A DNA stretch of 64,000 bases from Dastarcus helophoroides (GCA_028583605.1 CM053332.1:27802956-27866955); one strand, 5' to 3'; positions 34,038-46,713 are shown, numbered from the stretch's first letter. Notes: generated by a model not told the origin, from the sequence alone. Program-made: numbers and translations.

Positions 34038-34514
34038 AAACAAAGCGGTAGAAGCAATTGGACCCGAAAACGCCGTATTAGGCTAATTTCGTTGAAAATA
34101 AATTGTGGTGGATGCGCCGGAATTTTCAGGAATCATTCTAATGGCGCAGTGGGCACATTCCTGGGGGCAAAACTTTAACGTATTTCCCTATTTTGGTACA
34201 AAATCAAACACAGCAGCTACTACTGGCACAAAAATTCAATATTATCGGGGGTAAAATTCTAATTTTTCTATCGATTGTTTTGAGAAAAAAGTTCGCAACG
34301 AAGAATTCGACACCTTACACGTATTTATTGTGAATTAGGGTTGTATATAATGATGATATAATAACAGCTGCTGGCAAGTCTCAGATTAAAGAGAAACTTC
34401 CGCTTTGGTGTTTCGTAAAAAGTCGCAAAATAGTTGGAGCGAAAGCTCCAAATTTGATGTGTTTTACAACTAATTTGTCGGAGGTGACAAAATTATTCCA
34501 CATTCCACACCTCA
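34038..34514 (+). repeat. Direct repeat copy 1 (~477 bp)
   Basis: It matches 35,395-35,868 in order, including AAGCAATTGG, GGTGGATGCGCCGG, CATTCCTGGGGGCAAAAC, ATATAATGATGATATAAT, AACAGCTGCTGGCAAGTC and CTTCCGCTTTGGTGTTTCG. The tips are not TG..CA and there is no clear LTR signature, so an LTR pair is unlikely. It is probably a duplicated or twice-inserted element. Confidence 0.85.
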
Positions 34515-35394
34515 AATTGTGCTAACAACTCAGGAAGAAGTCTCGTACAACCAGAGAATGTGAGGTTAATTTCGAATATCTGAATTTGGAAATTTTGTGT
34601 TGACGCTCCTGTGGTTGTTCGAAGACGTCAAGGTGTGGTGGGGTGAAGTTTAGAGTGAAAACTAATAAGCCGTTAAGTTTGTAATAAATGTGAACGAAAT
34701 TAACAAAGGATTTATGACTGATTTAGATCATAAGCTCACTAACAAATATATTATGGCACGGGGAATATAGTTTGAGTAATGTTTTATAAGTTTATACAAT
34801 AATAACCCCCTAAGGGGGAAAGCTGGATCAGTTTGTTCTGTACGACTGACCTGACGGTCTTGCAAACTAAAACTTGATTATTTACAGGGCGACTAATACG
34901 AAGGAAGCTTAAAATTTCATCTAAATCGACTCATTAAGCGAATTGGAATTGAATATTCATTTGGGCTGCTTCTACAACGAAATTGATCACGATTAAGACC
35001 AGTTGCCTTCAAAGTTGATGAATATCGAGCATTTCTACGCACAACTGTATAAATATCGAGCATTTCTACGTACAAGTGTATAAATATCGAGCATTTTTAC
35101 TTACAAAATCCCCAATAAATGACCTTATTTTAACACAAATCAGAATAATTTTTACAACTTTGGTTTATTAATAGTATTGTAACAGGACAAATTTCTTTAT
35201 TTATTTTTGTTTTTAATACACAACTAAGCAGACATTGATTTTTAAGCTGAGAAACATGACATGACATTTCTAACGCTGATTGAAATATTTAAACGAAATA
35301 AGAGCTTAGAGATAATTTTGCAATCCAAACTTTTTGAGATAAAAAGGGGAAATTATTTGTTTAAAATTAGTTAAACGGGAGGTCAAACAATTAA
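34515..35394. other. Spacer between the two direct repeats
   Basis: Non-coding. It contains a small perfect hairpin (CCCCC TAA-type GGGGG at about 34,807-34,818) and the 31-bp minisatellite at 35,021-35,102. No gene. Confidence 0.45.
35021..35102 (+). repeat. 31-bp minisatellite, ~2.6 copies
   Basis: AATATCGAGCATTTCTACG starts at 35,021 and 35,052, with a variant at 35,083. Confidence 0.85.
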
Positions 35395-35868
35395 TAAAAC
35401 AAAGCAGTAAAAGCAATTGGGCCAAAAACCGCCCTATTGGGCTATTTCGTTAAAAATAAATTGTGGTGGATGCGCCGGAATTTTCAGGAATATTTCCAAT
35501 AGCACAATGGGCACGTTCCTGGGGGCAAAACTCTAACGCATTCCCCTATTTTGATACAAAATAAAACACAGCAACTAACACTGGCATAGAAATTCAATAT
35601 TATCGGGGGTAAAATCCTAATTCATCAATCGATTGTCTTGAGAAAAAATATTGCCTAATTCCAATGAAATAATCGACCCTTAGACGTAATTATTGGGAAT
35701 TGGGGTCATATATAATGATGATATAATAACAGCTGCTGGCAAGTCTCAGTTTAAAAGAAACTTCCGCTTTGGTGTTTCGTAAAAACTCGCAAAACATTTG
35801 CAGTGGAGGCTCCAATCTAATTTGTTTACGAGGTTACAAAATTATTCCATATTCCACACCTCAAACGT
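35395..35868 (+). repeat. Direct repeat copy 2 (~474 bp)
   Basis: Second copy of 34,038-34,514, about 1.36 kb downstream, with numerous substitutions and short indels, including GGTGGATGCGCCGG at 35,465-35,478. Flanking sequences differ after CACACCTCAAA. Confidence 0.85.
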
Positions 35869-36504
35869 GTCCAATTTGGCTCGATAATTCCTGATGACGA
35901 CCGAAATTCTAAATTAATTCCCCAGAAGTTTTTAATAATTAGCGGCGCAATAATATATTTTTGAAATTAGCGAAGGCCCGTTTTATCTACTTAAACCAGC
36001 GACATAGAGTCTTAAAAACGACTTCTTAATTCGCGAGTTTTGTTTACTTATGATGAAAGAGTTTAAAAGTTTCTAGCTTGCATCCGAAATTATCACCTTC
36101 TGACGGTATCACAATTCGCCAGATATTTAACAGTTTTAAAAGGTGGGACGTTTAGACGCTTTGAAATCTTCCACCTTCGCGTCCTCTAATGCTGAATTCA
36201 GGCGGATCCCCTTGACTGCTAACGTATGCCTCAAGTTTAAACATCAATTCGTTCGACATTAGTCCAAATAAACTACGAAACACAAGGGAAATATGTTTAG
36301 GAAAGCGCTGAACGAGACGAGAGAAGCGTTAACATCATGATGTTGCTCCTGAAAATTGAAACGCTAACCCCCAAACTTCAATATTTAAGGTTTTACATTT
36401 CTTTCGAAAATCGCCTGTCTTTCCACCTATGTGTGTTGATAACACAATAACGTCCGGTAAAAACATCTTATTTTACCGATAATATTCCCAAAAAAGAAAA
36501 CATG
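35869..36504. other. Single-copy non-coding sequence
   Basis: Higher-complexity DNA with no ORF or repeat recognised. Confidence 0.35.
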
Positions 36505-36663
36505 TTTTTTTTTGGTGGAAAGGACTAGTCCTTGGTTATCTTCAAAAATTGAAATACAAATCTTGTCCCCTGAAACCAAGAAAGATTAAAAAACACAAGC
36601 AGAGCAACCTCTGTTGTGTTTTTTAATCTTTCTTTGTTTCAGGGGACAAAATTTGTATTTCAA
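36505..36663. mobile_element. Family C palindrome lacking its ribozyme core
   Basis: The left arm runs from TTGGTGGAAAGGACTAG through CTTGTCCCCTGAAACC to AAAAAACACA. The right arm runs from TGTTGTGTTTTTTAATC through CAGGGGACAAAATTTG. Only the short AGCAGAGCAACC remains between the arms, so both hammerhead-like units are gone and a compact hairpin is left. Confidence 0.8.
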
Positions 36664-36669
36664 CACGTT

Positions 36670-38301
36670 TTTAAAAAATCCGACTTTTCAACTCAACTTC
36701 TTTCTAATTTTGAAGAGATAAATTTGTAAAATAAAGCCCACATTTCGAAAAGCAGAAGTATTTCGCACAAAACTCAATATTTCAAGCAACAGAAAATGTT
36801 AACAACGGTCAAGAAAAGTCCAAATTTTGAGTAAACATTATTTGAGAAAAAACTCTAATTTTTCAATGGCAAGTCAAATTTTTAGGACACTTTAAGAAGA
36901 GCGAAACTGAAAACGAAAAAAGTGTCGAAATTTTCAGTAAACATTTGTTGGCAAAAACTCTTAGTTTTCCAATAGGAAGTCAAGTTAAAAAAAAATGGAA
37001 TTTTCAGAATAAAGTCGAAGTTTTTGAATATAATACGAATTTTCAGGATAAAACAAAATTTTAAAAAATTCCCAGTTTAAAAAAGTCAAATTTTAAACAA
37101 AATACATTTTAAAAAAAAGGACGAATTTTGATAAAAAATACTTGACATCGTATTCAAAATTTTGTCTTCCAACAATTTTGATTTTTTGCTATTTGAAATT
37201 TCAACTTTTTTCATGTTCAATCCCTAAAAGGTATCTCGACATATTTTTATATAAATAGTAAATTTTTATAATCATTTTCATAAATAAAAATTTTAAGATG
37301 TTTGACGTTTTCTCTTAACTTCAAATGTGACATTTTTTCTCTTAAAATGCTGTGATTAAATTCGAAATATGGCCTTTGAATTTTGACTTCCTTTTTGTAA
37401 TTTGGACTTTAATATTCTAGCCTAAACCAAAAAAATTCTCGTCATATTCTTTATAAGTATAGTTTTTCTCGTAATTTCAAATTTACCTGAACATTTTGAG
37501 TTTAAAATCTCATTTTTCATTTATTTATTTATTTATTTTTTTTATAAAAGTTTTTGATTTACAAATCTAAAATTTCACCCTTTTTAGAAACGATAATATT
37601 TTTAATTTCAAAATTGCTACTTTTCTCTGGAAAATTTGAGGGTTGGCTCCAAAAATTTCAGGTTCTTCGAAATTTCAGGTTCTTCAAAATTTTTATTAGA
37701 AACTCGACCAATATTTTTATAATAATTTAATTTTTTTTTAGAATTAACTTGAAATATCAAAATTTTGGTAAAATTTTGGGTTGGGTTTGACTTTTTTTTT
37801 CCTCAAAATTCAAGCTATCAATTTTCAATTTGGTCTCAACGAACTCAAAATTTTGTTGTTTGGAAAATATCCAATTTTCAAGCATGATTTTTCATAAGTC
37901 AAAATTTCGAAAAAGGTCAAAATTTCGAAAAAGGTCAAAATTTAAAAAAGTCATGATTTTTGGAAGAAAACAAAATTTTGTCAAATTGTTTACAAAATCA
38001 AAATTTTGAAGGTCAAAATTTTCAAAATAGGCAAATTTTTTGGAAAAAGTCCGAGATATGAGTTAAATGTTTTTAAAAAAGTCAAAATTTTAAGATTGGA
38101 ATCAGTTAACATTTTGGGTCAACTTTGTCGAAAAAAAGTCAAAATTTTGAAAAAAATTGAAATTTTCAAAGAAAAACCAATTTTTTCGGACAAAGTCGAA
38201 ATTTAAAGCCAAGTTTTTAAAAAGAGTCGAAATTTTGAAAAAGGTCATCATTTTCAAAAAGAAGGTGAAATTTTTAAAAAAAGTCGAAATTTTCAGTCAA
38301 A

Positions 38302-38334
<33 letters not shown>

Positions 38335-41300
38335 GAAAAAATATCTAAATTTTCTAAAAGGGCAAATATTTTGGAAGAAATCGGACTTTCAGGTCAAATT
38401 TTTCAAAAATGTCAAAATTTTGAAAAAATGTCAAAATTGTCAAAAAAAAGTCAAATTTTTTGTAAATACTGGAAATTTTGGGTCAAATTTTTGAAAAAAG
38501 TCAAAATTTTAAAAAAGGTTTAAATTTTCAAAAAAAAATCAACTGATTTGAGAAAAATCGAAACTGTAAGTCAAACTTTTCGAAAAAAGTCCAAATTTTG
38601 AAAAAGGTGAAACTTTTCGAAAAAAAGCTAAAATTTTTGGAAATAGTCGTAATTTTGTGTACATTTTTCAAAAGAAATCAAAAGTTTGAAGGTCGAAATT
38701 TTCAAAAAAAGGCAATTTTATTAGAAACAGTTGAAATTTTGAGAAATGTCAGAATTTAAAAAAAAAAAGTCAAAATTTGGAACCAGTCGAAATGTTATGT
38801 CAAATTTTTCTTAAAGTTCGGAGTTTTGAAAAAACCAGAATTTTCAGAAAAAGTCAAATTTTTAAAACAAGTCGAAATTTTAAATCAAAATTTTCAAAAG
38901 TGGTCTTTTTGAAAAAGGTTAAAATATTTAAAAAGAGCAAATTTTTCGAAAAAATTCGAGATTTAACTTAAATGTTTTTGAAAAAGTCATAATTTTTAAA
39001 AATGTCAAAATTTCCAAAAAAAGTCAAATTTTTGGAACCAGTCGAAATTTTGAGTCAAATTTTTTAAAAAACATCAAAATTTTGACAAAGTTTGAAATCT
39101 TCAAAGAACAATTAATTTTTTTGGACAAAGTCGAAATTTTAAGCCAAGTTTTTAAAAAAAGTCGAAATTTTGAAAAAGGTCAACGTATTCAAAAAGAAGG
39201 TGAAATTTTTGAAGTGGAAATTTGAGTCAAATTTTTCAAGAAAATCAAATTTTTTTGAAAAGGTCGACATTTGGAGTTCGATTTTTAAAAATTTCGAATT
39301 TTTGAAAAAAGATCTAAATTTTCAAAAAATGGCAAAGGTTTTGAAAGAAATCGGATTTTTAAGTCAAATTTTTCAAATATGTCGAAATTTTAAAAAAATG
39401 TCAAAATTCCCAAATAAAAGTCAATTTTTTTGTAAAAACTAAAATTTAGAAAAAAGTCAGCATCTTTGAAAGAAGTGAATATTTTTGGAAGAAAACAGTT
39501 TAGTCAAATATTTTACAAAAATCAAAATTTTGAAAAAGGTCAAAATTTTCAAAAAAGGCAAATTTTTTGGAAAAAGTTGAGATTTGGGGTTAAATTTTTA
39601 AAAGAATCGAATTTTTGAAAAGAGGTCGAAATTTTCAAATAAAAACGCAAAGTTTTTGAAAGAAATCGGATTTTTAAGTCAAATTTTTTTATGTCAAAAT
39701 TTTGAAAAAATGTCAAAATTCTCAAAAAAGTCAAATTTTCTGTAAAAACTTGAAATTTTGAATTTAATTTTTGAAAAAAGTCAAAATTTTGAAGACGTTG
39801 AAATTTTCCCGGAAAAATTAATTTTTTTGGACAAAGCCGAAATTTTAAGCCAAATTTTTGAAAAGAACCGAAATTTTGAGTCGAATTTTTCAAGAAAATC
39901 AAATTTTTTTGGGAAAAGTCGACATTTAAAGTTCAATTTTTAAAAAAAATTCGAATTTTTGAAAAAAGGTCAAAATTTTTAAAAATAAGGCAAATATTTT
40001 GGAAGAAATCGGAATTTCAGGTCAAATTTTTCAAAAATGTCAAAATTTTGAAAAAAATGTCAAAATTCTTAAAAAAAGTCAAATTTTTTGTAAAAACTGG
40101 AAATTTTGGGTCAAATGTTTGAAAAATGTCAAAATTTTAGAAAAAGGATTTAATTTAAAAAAAAATCAACTCTTTTGAGAAAGATCGAAACAGTAAGTCA
40201 AACTTTTCAAAAAAAAAATTCAATTTTGAAAAAGGTGAAACTTTTCGAAATAAAGCTGAAAGTTTTGGAAATAGTCGTAATTTTGTGTCACATATTTCAA
40301 AAGAAGTCTAAAGTTTAAAGGTCGAAATTTTCAAAAACAGTCGAAATTTTGAGAAAGGTCAGAATTTCAAAAAAAGTCAAATATTTGGAACCAGTTGAAA
40401 TTTTGGGTCAAATTTTTTCAAAAGGTCGGAGTTTTGGAAGAACACAGAATTTCCAAGAAAAGATAAATTTTTTACTCAAGTCGAAATTTTGAATCAAAAT
40501 TTTCAAAAGTGGTTTTTTTGAAACAGGTCAAAATTTTCAAGAAGAGCAAATTTTTTGGAAAAAGTCGAGATTTAAGATAAATGATTTTAAGTCATAATTT
40601 TTAAAAATGTCAAAATTTCCAAAAAAAGTCAAATTCTTGGTACCAGTCGAAATTTTGAGTCAAATTTTTCAAAAAACATCAAAATTTTGAAAAAGTTTGA
40701 AATTTTCAAACAATCAATTTTTTAAACAAAATCGAAATTTTAAACCAAGTTTTTTAAAAAAGTCGAAATTTTGAGTCAAATTTTTTAAGAAAATCAAATT
40801 TTTTGGGAAAAGGCGACATACATTTAAAGTTCAATTTTCAAAAAAATTTGAATTTTTAAGAAAGGGTCAAAATTTTCAAAAAAAGGCAAATATTTTGGAA
40901 ATTGGAATTTCAGGTCAAAGTTTTCAGAACTGTCGAAATTTTGAAAAAAATTATCAAAATTCTCTAAAAAAAAAGTCAAATTTTTTGTAATACTCGAAAT
41001 TTTAGGTCACATTTATGAAAAAGGTCAAAATTTTAAAAAAAGGTTTATATTTTCAAAAAAAAATCAATTGTTTTGAGAAAGATCGAAACTGTAAGTCAAA
41101 CATTTCAACAAAAAAATTCAAATTTTGAAAAAGGTGAAACTTTTCGAAATAAAGCTGAAAATTTTGGAAATAGGCGTAATTTTGTGTCACATTTCAAAAG
41201 AAGTCAAAAGTTTAAAGGTCGACATTTTCAAAAAAAGTCAAATATTTGGAACCAGTCGAAGTTTTGTGTCAACTTTTTTTAAAAGGTCGGAGTTTTGGAA

Positions 41301-43500
41301 AAAAATCAGAATTTCCAAGAAAAGTCAAATTTTTTAAACAAGTCGAAATTTTGAATGAAAATTTAAAATTTTCAGAAAAAATTAAATTTTTTATAAAAAC
41401 TTAAATCCAAATTAATAAAAAAAAATTATTGGAGTTAAAAAAGTAATTTTGAAAAATACTAAAAATTACAGTCAAAATTGTCAAAATAATTCAACATTTA
41501 CAAAAAAATCGAAGTTTTCGAAAAAAAGTTGACATTTTCGGAAAAATGTAAAATTTAGAAATCTTGAAATGTTTAGAGAATATCGAATTTTTAAGCATGA
41601 TTTTCCAAAAGTCGAAATTTCGAAAAATGTCAAAAGTTTCGAAAAAAATCAATATTTTTGGAAGAAAATAAGTTTAGTCAAATTTTTTACAAAAATGGAA
41701 ATTTTGAAAAATGTTCAAAATTTTCAAAAAAGGCAATTTTTTTGAAAAAGTTCACATTTTAGTTAAATGTTTTTAAAAAGGTCAAAATTTTAAAAAATGT
41801 CGAAATTTCCAAAAATATTCAAACATTTTTTTGGAACCAGTCAGTTGAGTCAATTTTTTCTAAAAGATCGGAGTTTTGAAAAATACCAGAATTTCCAAAA
41901 AAAAGCCAAATTTTTGAGACAAGTCGAAATTTCAAATCAAAATTTTGAAAAGGCGTAATTTTGAAAAGTCAATTTCAAAAGAGAAAGTTTTGGAAAGTCA
42001 GCATTTTGAGTTAAAAAGGTTCAAATTATTGCAAGCAATTTTAAATTGTACAAATAAAATTTCCCAAAAAAAGTCAAATTTTGGAAGCAGTTCGAAAATT
42101 TTGGGTCAAATTGTTCAAAAGGTTGGAGTTTTCAAAGAAAAGAATTTAAAATTTCAAAGAAAAATTTTTTTTCGTCGAAAAAATCAAAATCATTAAAAAT
42201 TTTCAAAAGAGCAAATTTTTAAAAAAGAATCTAAGTTAAATGGGTGAAATTTTTTAAAAATTACAATTTCAAAAAAAAGTCAAATTTGAGTCAAATTTTT
42301 AAGTAAATTTTTCAAAAAATCAAAGTTAGCTAAAAGTTTGAATTTAAAGACAAAAATTTTAACATTTAAAACTTTAGAAATTTTAGTAAAAAATTCGAAA
42401 ATTTTAGTCAATTTTCAAGAAAATGCTTTTAAATATTATATTAAAAATTCCAAATCAGAAGTGACTTTACCAAAAGTTAAAATTTTCAAAAAAAATAATT
42501 TTTACTTACCTCCAAATATTGTCAAAATTGAGCAAAATATTTTCAATTTAAAAATTCGAGTCTGGAATTAAAAATTTGAAAATTTAAAATGAAAATTTTT
42601 GAAAAAAGAAATTTTAGAAAATGTAAATTTGTAAGCATGTTTAGAAAATCATGTTTTCCTAATTTCGAAAAATGTCAAAAGTTTCGAAAAAGATCAATAT
42701 TTTTGGAAGAAAATAAGTTTAGTCAAATTTTTTACAAAAATGGAAATTTTGAAAAGGTTTAAAATTTTCAAAAACGGCAATTTTTTTGATAAAGTCGACA
42801 TTTTAGTTAAATGTTTTTAAAAATGTCAAAATTTTAAAAAATGTCAAAATTTCCAAAAATATTCAAACATTTTTTTGGAACCAGTCCAAATGTTGAGTTA
42901 AATTTTTCTAAAAGATCGGAGTTTTGAAAATACCAGAATTTCCAAAAAAAGTCAAATTTTTGAGACAAGTCGAAATTTCAAATCAAAATTTTTAAAAGTG
43001 GTTGTTTTGAAAAAGGTCAAAATTATCAAAAAGGGAAACTTTCTGGAAAAAGTCGAGATTTGAGTTAAATGTTTTAAAATAGTCAAAATTTTTAAAAATG
43101 TCAAATAAAATTTCCAAAAAATAGTCACATTTTTGGAAGCAGTCGAAATTTTGAGTCAAATTGTTCAAAAAACGTCAAAAGTTTGAAAAAGTTTGAAATT
43201 TTCAAAGAAAAATCAATATTTTTGGACAAAGGCGAAATTTTAAGCCAAATTTTTAAAAAAGTCTAAATGTTAAAAAAGCTCAACGTTTTCAAAATGGTGA
43301 AATTTTTGAAAAAATTCGAATTTTTGAAAAAGGTCGAAATGTTGAGTCAAATTTTTCAAGAAAATAAAATTTTTGGAACAAGTCGAAATCGAAAGTAGCT
43401 AAATTTTGAAAAAGATCAAGATTTTCAAAAAAAGTTAACTTTTTTTAATAACTCGAAATTTGTCAGTAAAGTCGACATTTTCAAAAAAAAAAACTATAGT
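36670..43500. repeat. A-rich degenerate tandem tract
   Basis: Dominated on the + strand by GTCAAAATTTTGAAAAA and GGCAAATTTTTTGGAAAAA words in shifting order. A T-rich block at about 37,140-37,870 has the opposite skew. Larger duplications exist: 41,593-41,960 is repeated at 42,631-42,990 (offset ~1,040 bp), and the run near 38,400-39,000 resembles 40,060-40,600. (TTTA)n runs lie at about 37,514 and 38,304. Frames such as 39,170-39,442 are Lys/Phe/Asn-rich products. No gene is supported. Confidence 0.75.
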
Positions 43501-43929
43501 AAATGTCAAGCGTTTGCTTTTAAATATGATTGGAGCATCCCCAATCAGAAGTGACTCTTACCTTAAAAAGGGGAGGAGGATTGCTTCAGACACGTCGATC
43601 TGCTTGGGCCTCTCCTCTTGCAAATATTGCAGATTGAGCCAAGTTTTGCTTTTTTTCCAAATTTCGATCTGGAACTTAAAAACTTGGATTATCTATTATG
43701 ATTTTGTTTTTTATTTTAGAGTCTTCAATTGTAATACTAATAAAAATTTCCATTTTTTTTTGAAAGCTTTGAAATTTGGAGGAAATGCACAAAATTAAAT
43801 TGACAACCAAATTTGAATTTGGCATATCTATTGTTCGTTTTTTTAAGTTTTAATAGAATTTTGGGGGAAAAAGTCAAAATTTCAACTATTTTCGAAAATT
43901 TAGCTAAAAACTCGAAAAATTCCGTAATC
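43501..43929. other. Short complex stretch, then AT-rich DNA
   Basis: 43,520-43,640 is more complex, including GGAGGAGGATTGC and CTTGGGCCTCTCC. The frame 43,460-43,798 through it has no recognisable domain. No feature is supported. Confidence 0.35.
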
Positions 43930-43941
43930 AATTTTATTTTA

Positions 43942-44279
43942 TTCTTCATGGTAGACCCTTATTGACCGAAAATATTATGTTTTTTTCAATTTATTTAACA
44001 TTTCTTCGGCCCAGTTTGGATATATTTAAATTTTTATGATTTGTTGACAATTTTCTAAACGATTTTTGAAATGCGACTACGTGATATTTAAATTTATTGA
44101 AAACTAAACCCAAAAAAACTAACCTCTTAATTTGTAAACTGTCATGAAGTGACGTTTTCAATAAATTTAAATATCACGTAGTCGCATTTCAAAAATTGTT
44201 TAGAAAATTGTCAACAAACCATAAAAATTTAAATATTTCCAAACTGGGCCGAAGAAATGTTAAATAAATTGAAAAAAAC
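43942..44279. mobile_element. Family A mini-palindrome, ribozyme deleted, 12-bp TSD
   Basis: Left arm from TTCTTCATGGTAGACCC to AATTTATTGAAAAC (about 44,104), then a short ACTAAACCC junction, and right arm from ACTAACCTCTTAATTTG to TTGAAAAAAAC. The region that holds both hammerheads in the 12,957-14,167 copy is deleted. AATTTTATTTTA flanks both sides (43,930-43,941 and 44,280-44,291), a perfect but low-complexity 12-bp duplication. Confidence 0.85.
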
Positions 44280-44379
44280 AATTTTATTTTATTTTAGAAT
44301 TGCAAAAACTAATCTCAACTTGTAACTTTACGATTGCAGATGGATACATTTTTCAAAAATTCGACATTTTTCAAACCTT

Positions 44380-44660
44380 GAATTTAGTTGTGTTTCCTAA
44401 AATTTACGCCTGTAACCTCAAAGTATTGGCAACTACCTCTAGGGGGACATTATGTCCAATATTTTGGTTGAAACCTCAAATTGCAGAGACTCAACTTTAT
44501 GAGTGCAAATGGTTTTTTTTTTCGAAAATTCATCATTTTTGAAACATTAGAGTTATAGTTTTGTTTCCAAAAATGTACCCCTGTAACCTCAAAATATCAG
44601 CAACTTTCTAGAAATTGACAATATGTTGAATATTTTGGCCTAAACCGTTAGTTTTTTTCT
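44380..44660 (+). repeat. Two diverged copies of a ~170-bp repeat
   Basis: CCTGTAACCTCAAA occurs near 44,410 and 44,580, each preceded by TTTCC and followed by AATATTTTGG at matching spacing. Confidence 0.7.
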
Positions 44661-44725
44661 AAATTTTGAGGACGATTGATTTCATTTTTTTTAGAAAATT
44701 TCTAATTTGGTACTTGTAACTGTTT

Positions 44726-45472
44726 TGTTTTTTTCAATTTATTTAACATTTCTTCGGCACAGTTTGGAAATATTTAAATTTTTTTATGGTTTGTTGACAA
44801 TTTTCTAAACAATTTTTGAAATGCGACTACGTGATATTTAAATTTATTGAAAACGTCACTTCATGACAGTTTACAAATTAAGAGGTTAGTTTATTTTACA
44901 TAGAATAGGAATAATGGAAAATAGGAGACCAAAAATTAGATGTGGAAAAAATAAAAATTTTGTTTTTTTGATAAATTAGGAAAATATAAAAAACTGGGCC
45001 GAAGAAATGTTAAATAAATTGAAAAAAACACAATTTATTTTAATTATGTCTTCCGACACACTACATCGTGTATTTATGTATTACTTTTGACACCTTCTTA
45101 CATCTTTAAACAGTTAATGTTCGACCCTACCTTTTTTCTGAAAACATGTCCTGCGTATTGTTTAAAATAAACGATCCGGCGCATCCGCCAAATTTGAATT
45201 TTCAGAAATTTCTTATTTAAATCCTTAAAAATGTTCAGTGGCTAGAGTTTGAAGATTTAATTTCGGAAATTTTATATCATGGGCTTAGTTTATTGCCAAA
45301 TTTAATATATTTGCTAAAATGCAAAATGATTTGTATTGAATAAAAATTAAGAAAACGAATTAATATGAACTATATCGAGGAATATGAATTCTGTATACGA
45401 AATTAACGAAGAACAAAATATGATTTGATTTGCTTCTGGATGAAAAGGTCAATAAGGGTCTACCATGAAGAA
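44726..45472. mobile_element. Family A composite insertion with 12-bp TSD
   Basis: TTGTAACTGTTT is present at 44,714-44,725 and 45,473-45,484, a perfect 12-bp duplication in non-repetitive text. The insert contains a left family A arm to about 44,993, a fused right-arm end (CTGGGCCGAAGAAATG), a ~415-bp module (45,032-45,447), and the family tip AATAAGGGTCTACCATGAAG ending at 45,472. The hammerhead is absent. This copy shows that the module at 45.0-45.4 kb is an integral part of a longer family A form. Confidence 0.85.
45028..45447 (+). repeat. ~415-bp module, inverted copy at 47,122-47,545
   Basis: Reverse-complement match over its whole length, from the ACAATTTATTTTAATTATG end through TCTTCCGACACACTACATCG and CCGGCGCATCCGCC to GGATGAAAAGGTC. 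The differences are small indels and substitutions. The frame 45,360-45,581 (-) crosses its edge and is not a gene. Confidence 0.9.
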
Positions 45473-45484
45473 TTGTAACTGTTT

Positions 45485-46443
45485 GTTGATTTTTCATGTC
45501 GAAATTTTGAGAACAAAATATTGATTCTTCAAAATTGTATAATTGTCCAAAATTGCGACGTGCTGACGTTAAAGTTTTCAACAGAACCAGAAACTTTCAG
45601 GTTTCCTTTTTTTTCTCCTAGTCACAGCGTTCTAAAAATTATCTAAAATTTGTGGTTTGTCTATCCCCTCAGTTTCTTTGACTAGTGCACTTTAATTTAA
45701 TAAAAAGTGTGGGAAAATCGAAATTTATTTGAAAAGTCCAATCTTTAATCCAAAATTTTAAGCAAAAACTTTGAAATAAATCGAAACTTGGATACGAATT
45801 ATTAACAAAAAGGCGCTAAAGTAAAAAAACTAATTTTTAGAAAAAATAAGCAGGATTGGTTTGTAGTTAACATTTCAAGGCCACTCAAAAATTTGATAAA
45901 ACATTTCCTAAAATTTCGAACTTGGAACTTAGAACTTTTACCTTCGAATACATTTTTAAAAATGTTTATTGACAACGCAACCTGATTTGGTCACATTTCA
46001 AATTTGATTAAGTAAAAGTTTATAAAAAATAAAAGGTTCGAAGTTTAAGAATTCGATTTTTTAAATTTTAATTAAAACACAAAGCCTCTAGGCCGCTGTA
46101 AAGACTCCAGATATTTCAAAATCTTAATGAAATCATTGTAACCAAAAAAAAATGAGATTTACGTTCAATTCTTCTGCATTTTTATAGAGGGTCGAAAAAA
46201 CTCAAAATTTTGAAAAGAAAATTATGTTGTAAGTTATTTATCATGATATTTCAACTTTTTACTTCGAATTTCAACTTTTCTCTCAAAATTTTCATTTTAT
46301 TTTTAAACGTCTGACTTTTTATCAAAATTTAATAACAAAATTTCGATTCCATACTTAAAATTTCAAAAATCAACCAAAATATTGAATTTTGGATCTTTTT
46401 GCTTTGGGTTACGATATTTCAAATTTTTTCTTCAAATTTCAAC
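45485..46443. other. AT-rich sequence in the loop of the inverted modules
   Basis: No ORF or RNA. The block near 46,250-46,440 (TTTCGATTCCATAC, then CCAACCAAAATATTGAATTTTGG-like text) is repeated diverged at about 46,770-46,850, which shows the loop itself was duplicated around the family A insertion. Confidence 0.45.
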
Positions 46444-46455
46444 TTTTCTCTCAAA

Positions 46456-46713
46456 TTCTTCATGGTAGACCCTTATTGACCGAAAATATTATGTTTTTTT
46501 TCAATTTATTTAACATTTCCTCGGCCCAGTTTGGAAATATTTAAATTTTTATGATTTGTTGACAATTTTCTAAACAATTTTTGAAATACGACTACGTGAT
46601 ATTTAAATTTATTGAAAACGTCACTTCATGACAGTTTACAAATTAAATTAACCATAAAAATTTAAATATTTCCAAACTGGGCCGAGAAATGTTAAATAAA
46701 TTGAAAAAAAACA
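46456..46713. mobile_element. Family A mini-palindrome with perfect 12-bp TSD
   Basis: TTTTCTCTCAAA lies at 46,444-46,455 and 46,714-46,725. The insert starts TTCTTCATGGTAGACCC and ends with an A-run and ACA. Both ribozymes and the arm bases beyond GTTTACAAATTAA are deleted, leaving a ~258-bp hairpin. Confidence 0.9.

Noticed and set aside
34038..35868. LTR pair of a small retrotransposon
   Set aside because: The repeats lack TG..CA ends, a primer-binding site, a TATA/polyA arrangement and flanking duplications.
38006..42571. Lys/Phe/Ser-rich frames in the A-rich tract
   Set aside because: Low-complexity translation with no ordered domain. Both strands give comparable frames.
43460..43798. 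112-codon + strand frame
   Set aside because: It crosses from A-rich repeat into AT-rich spacer, with only ~100 bases of complex sequence, and has no recognisable domain.
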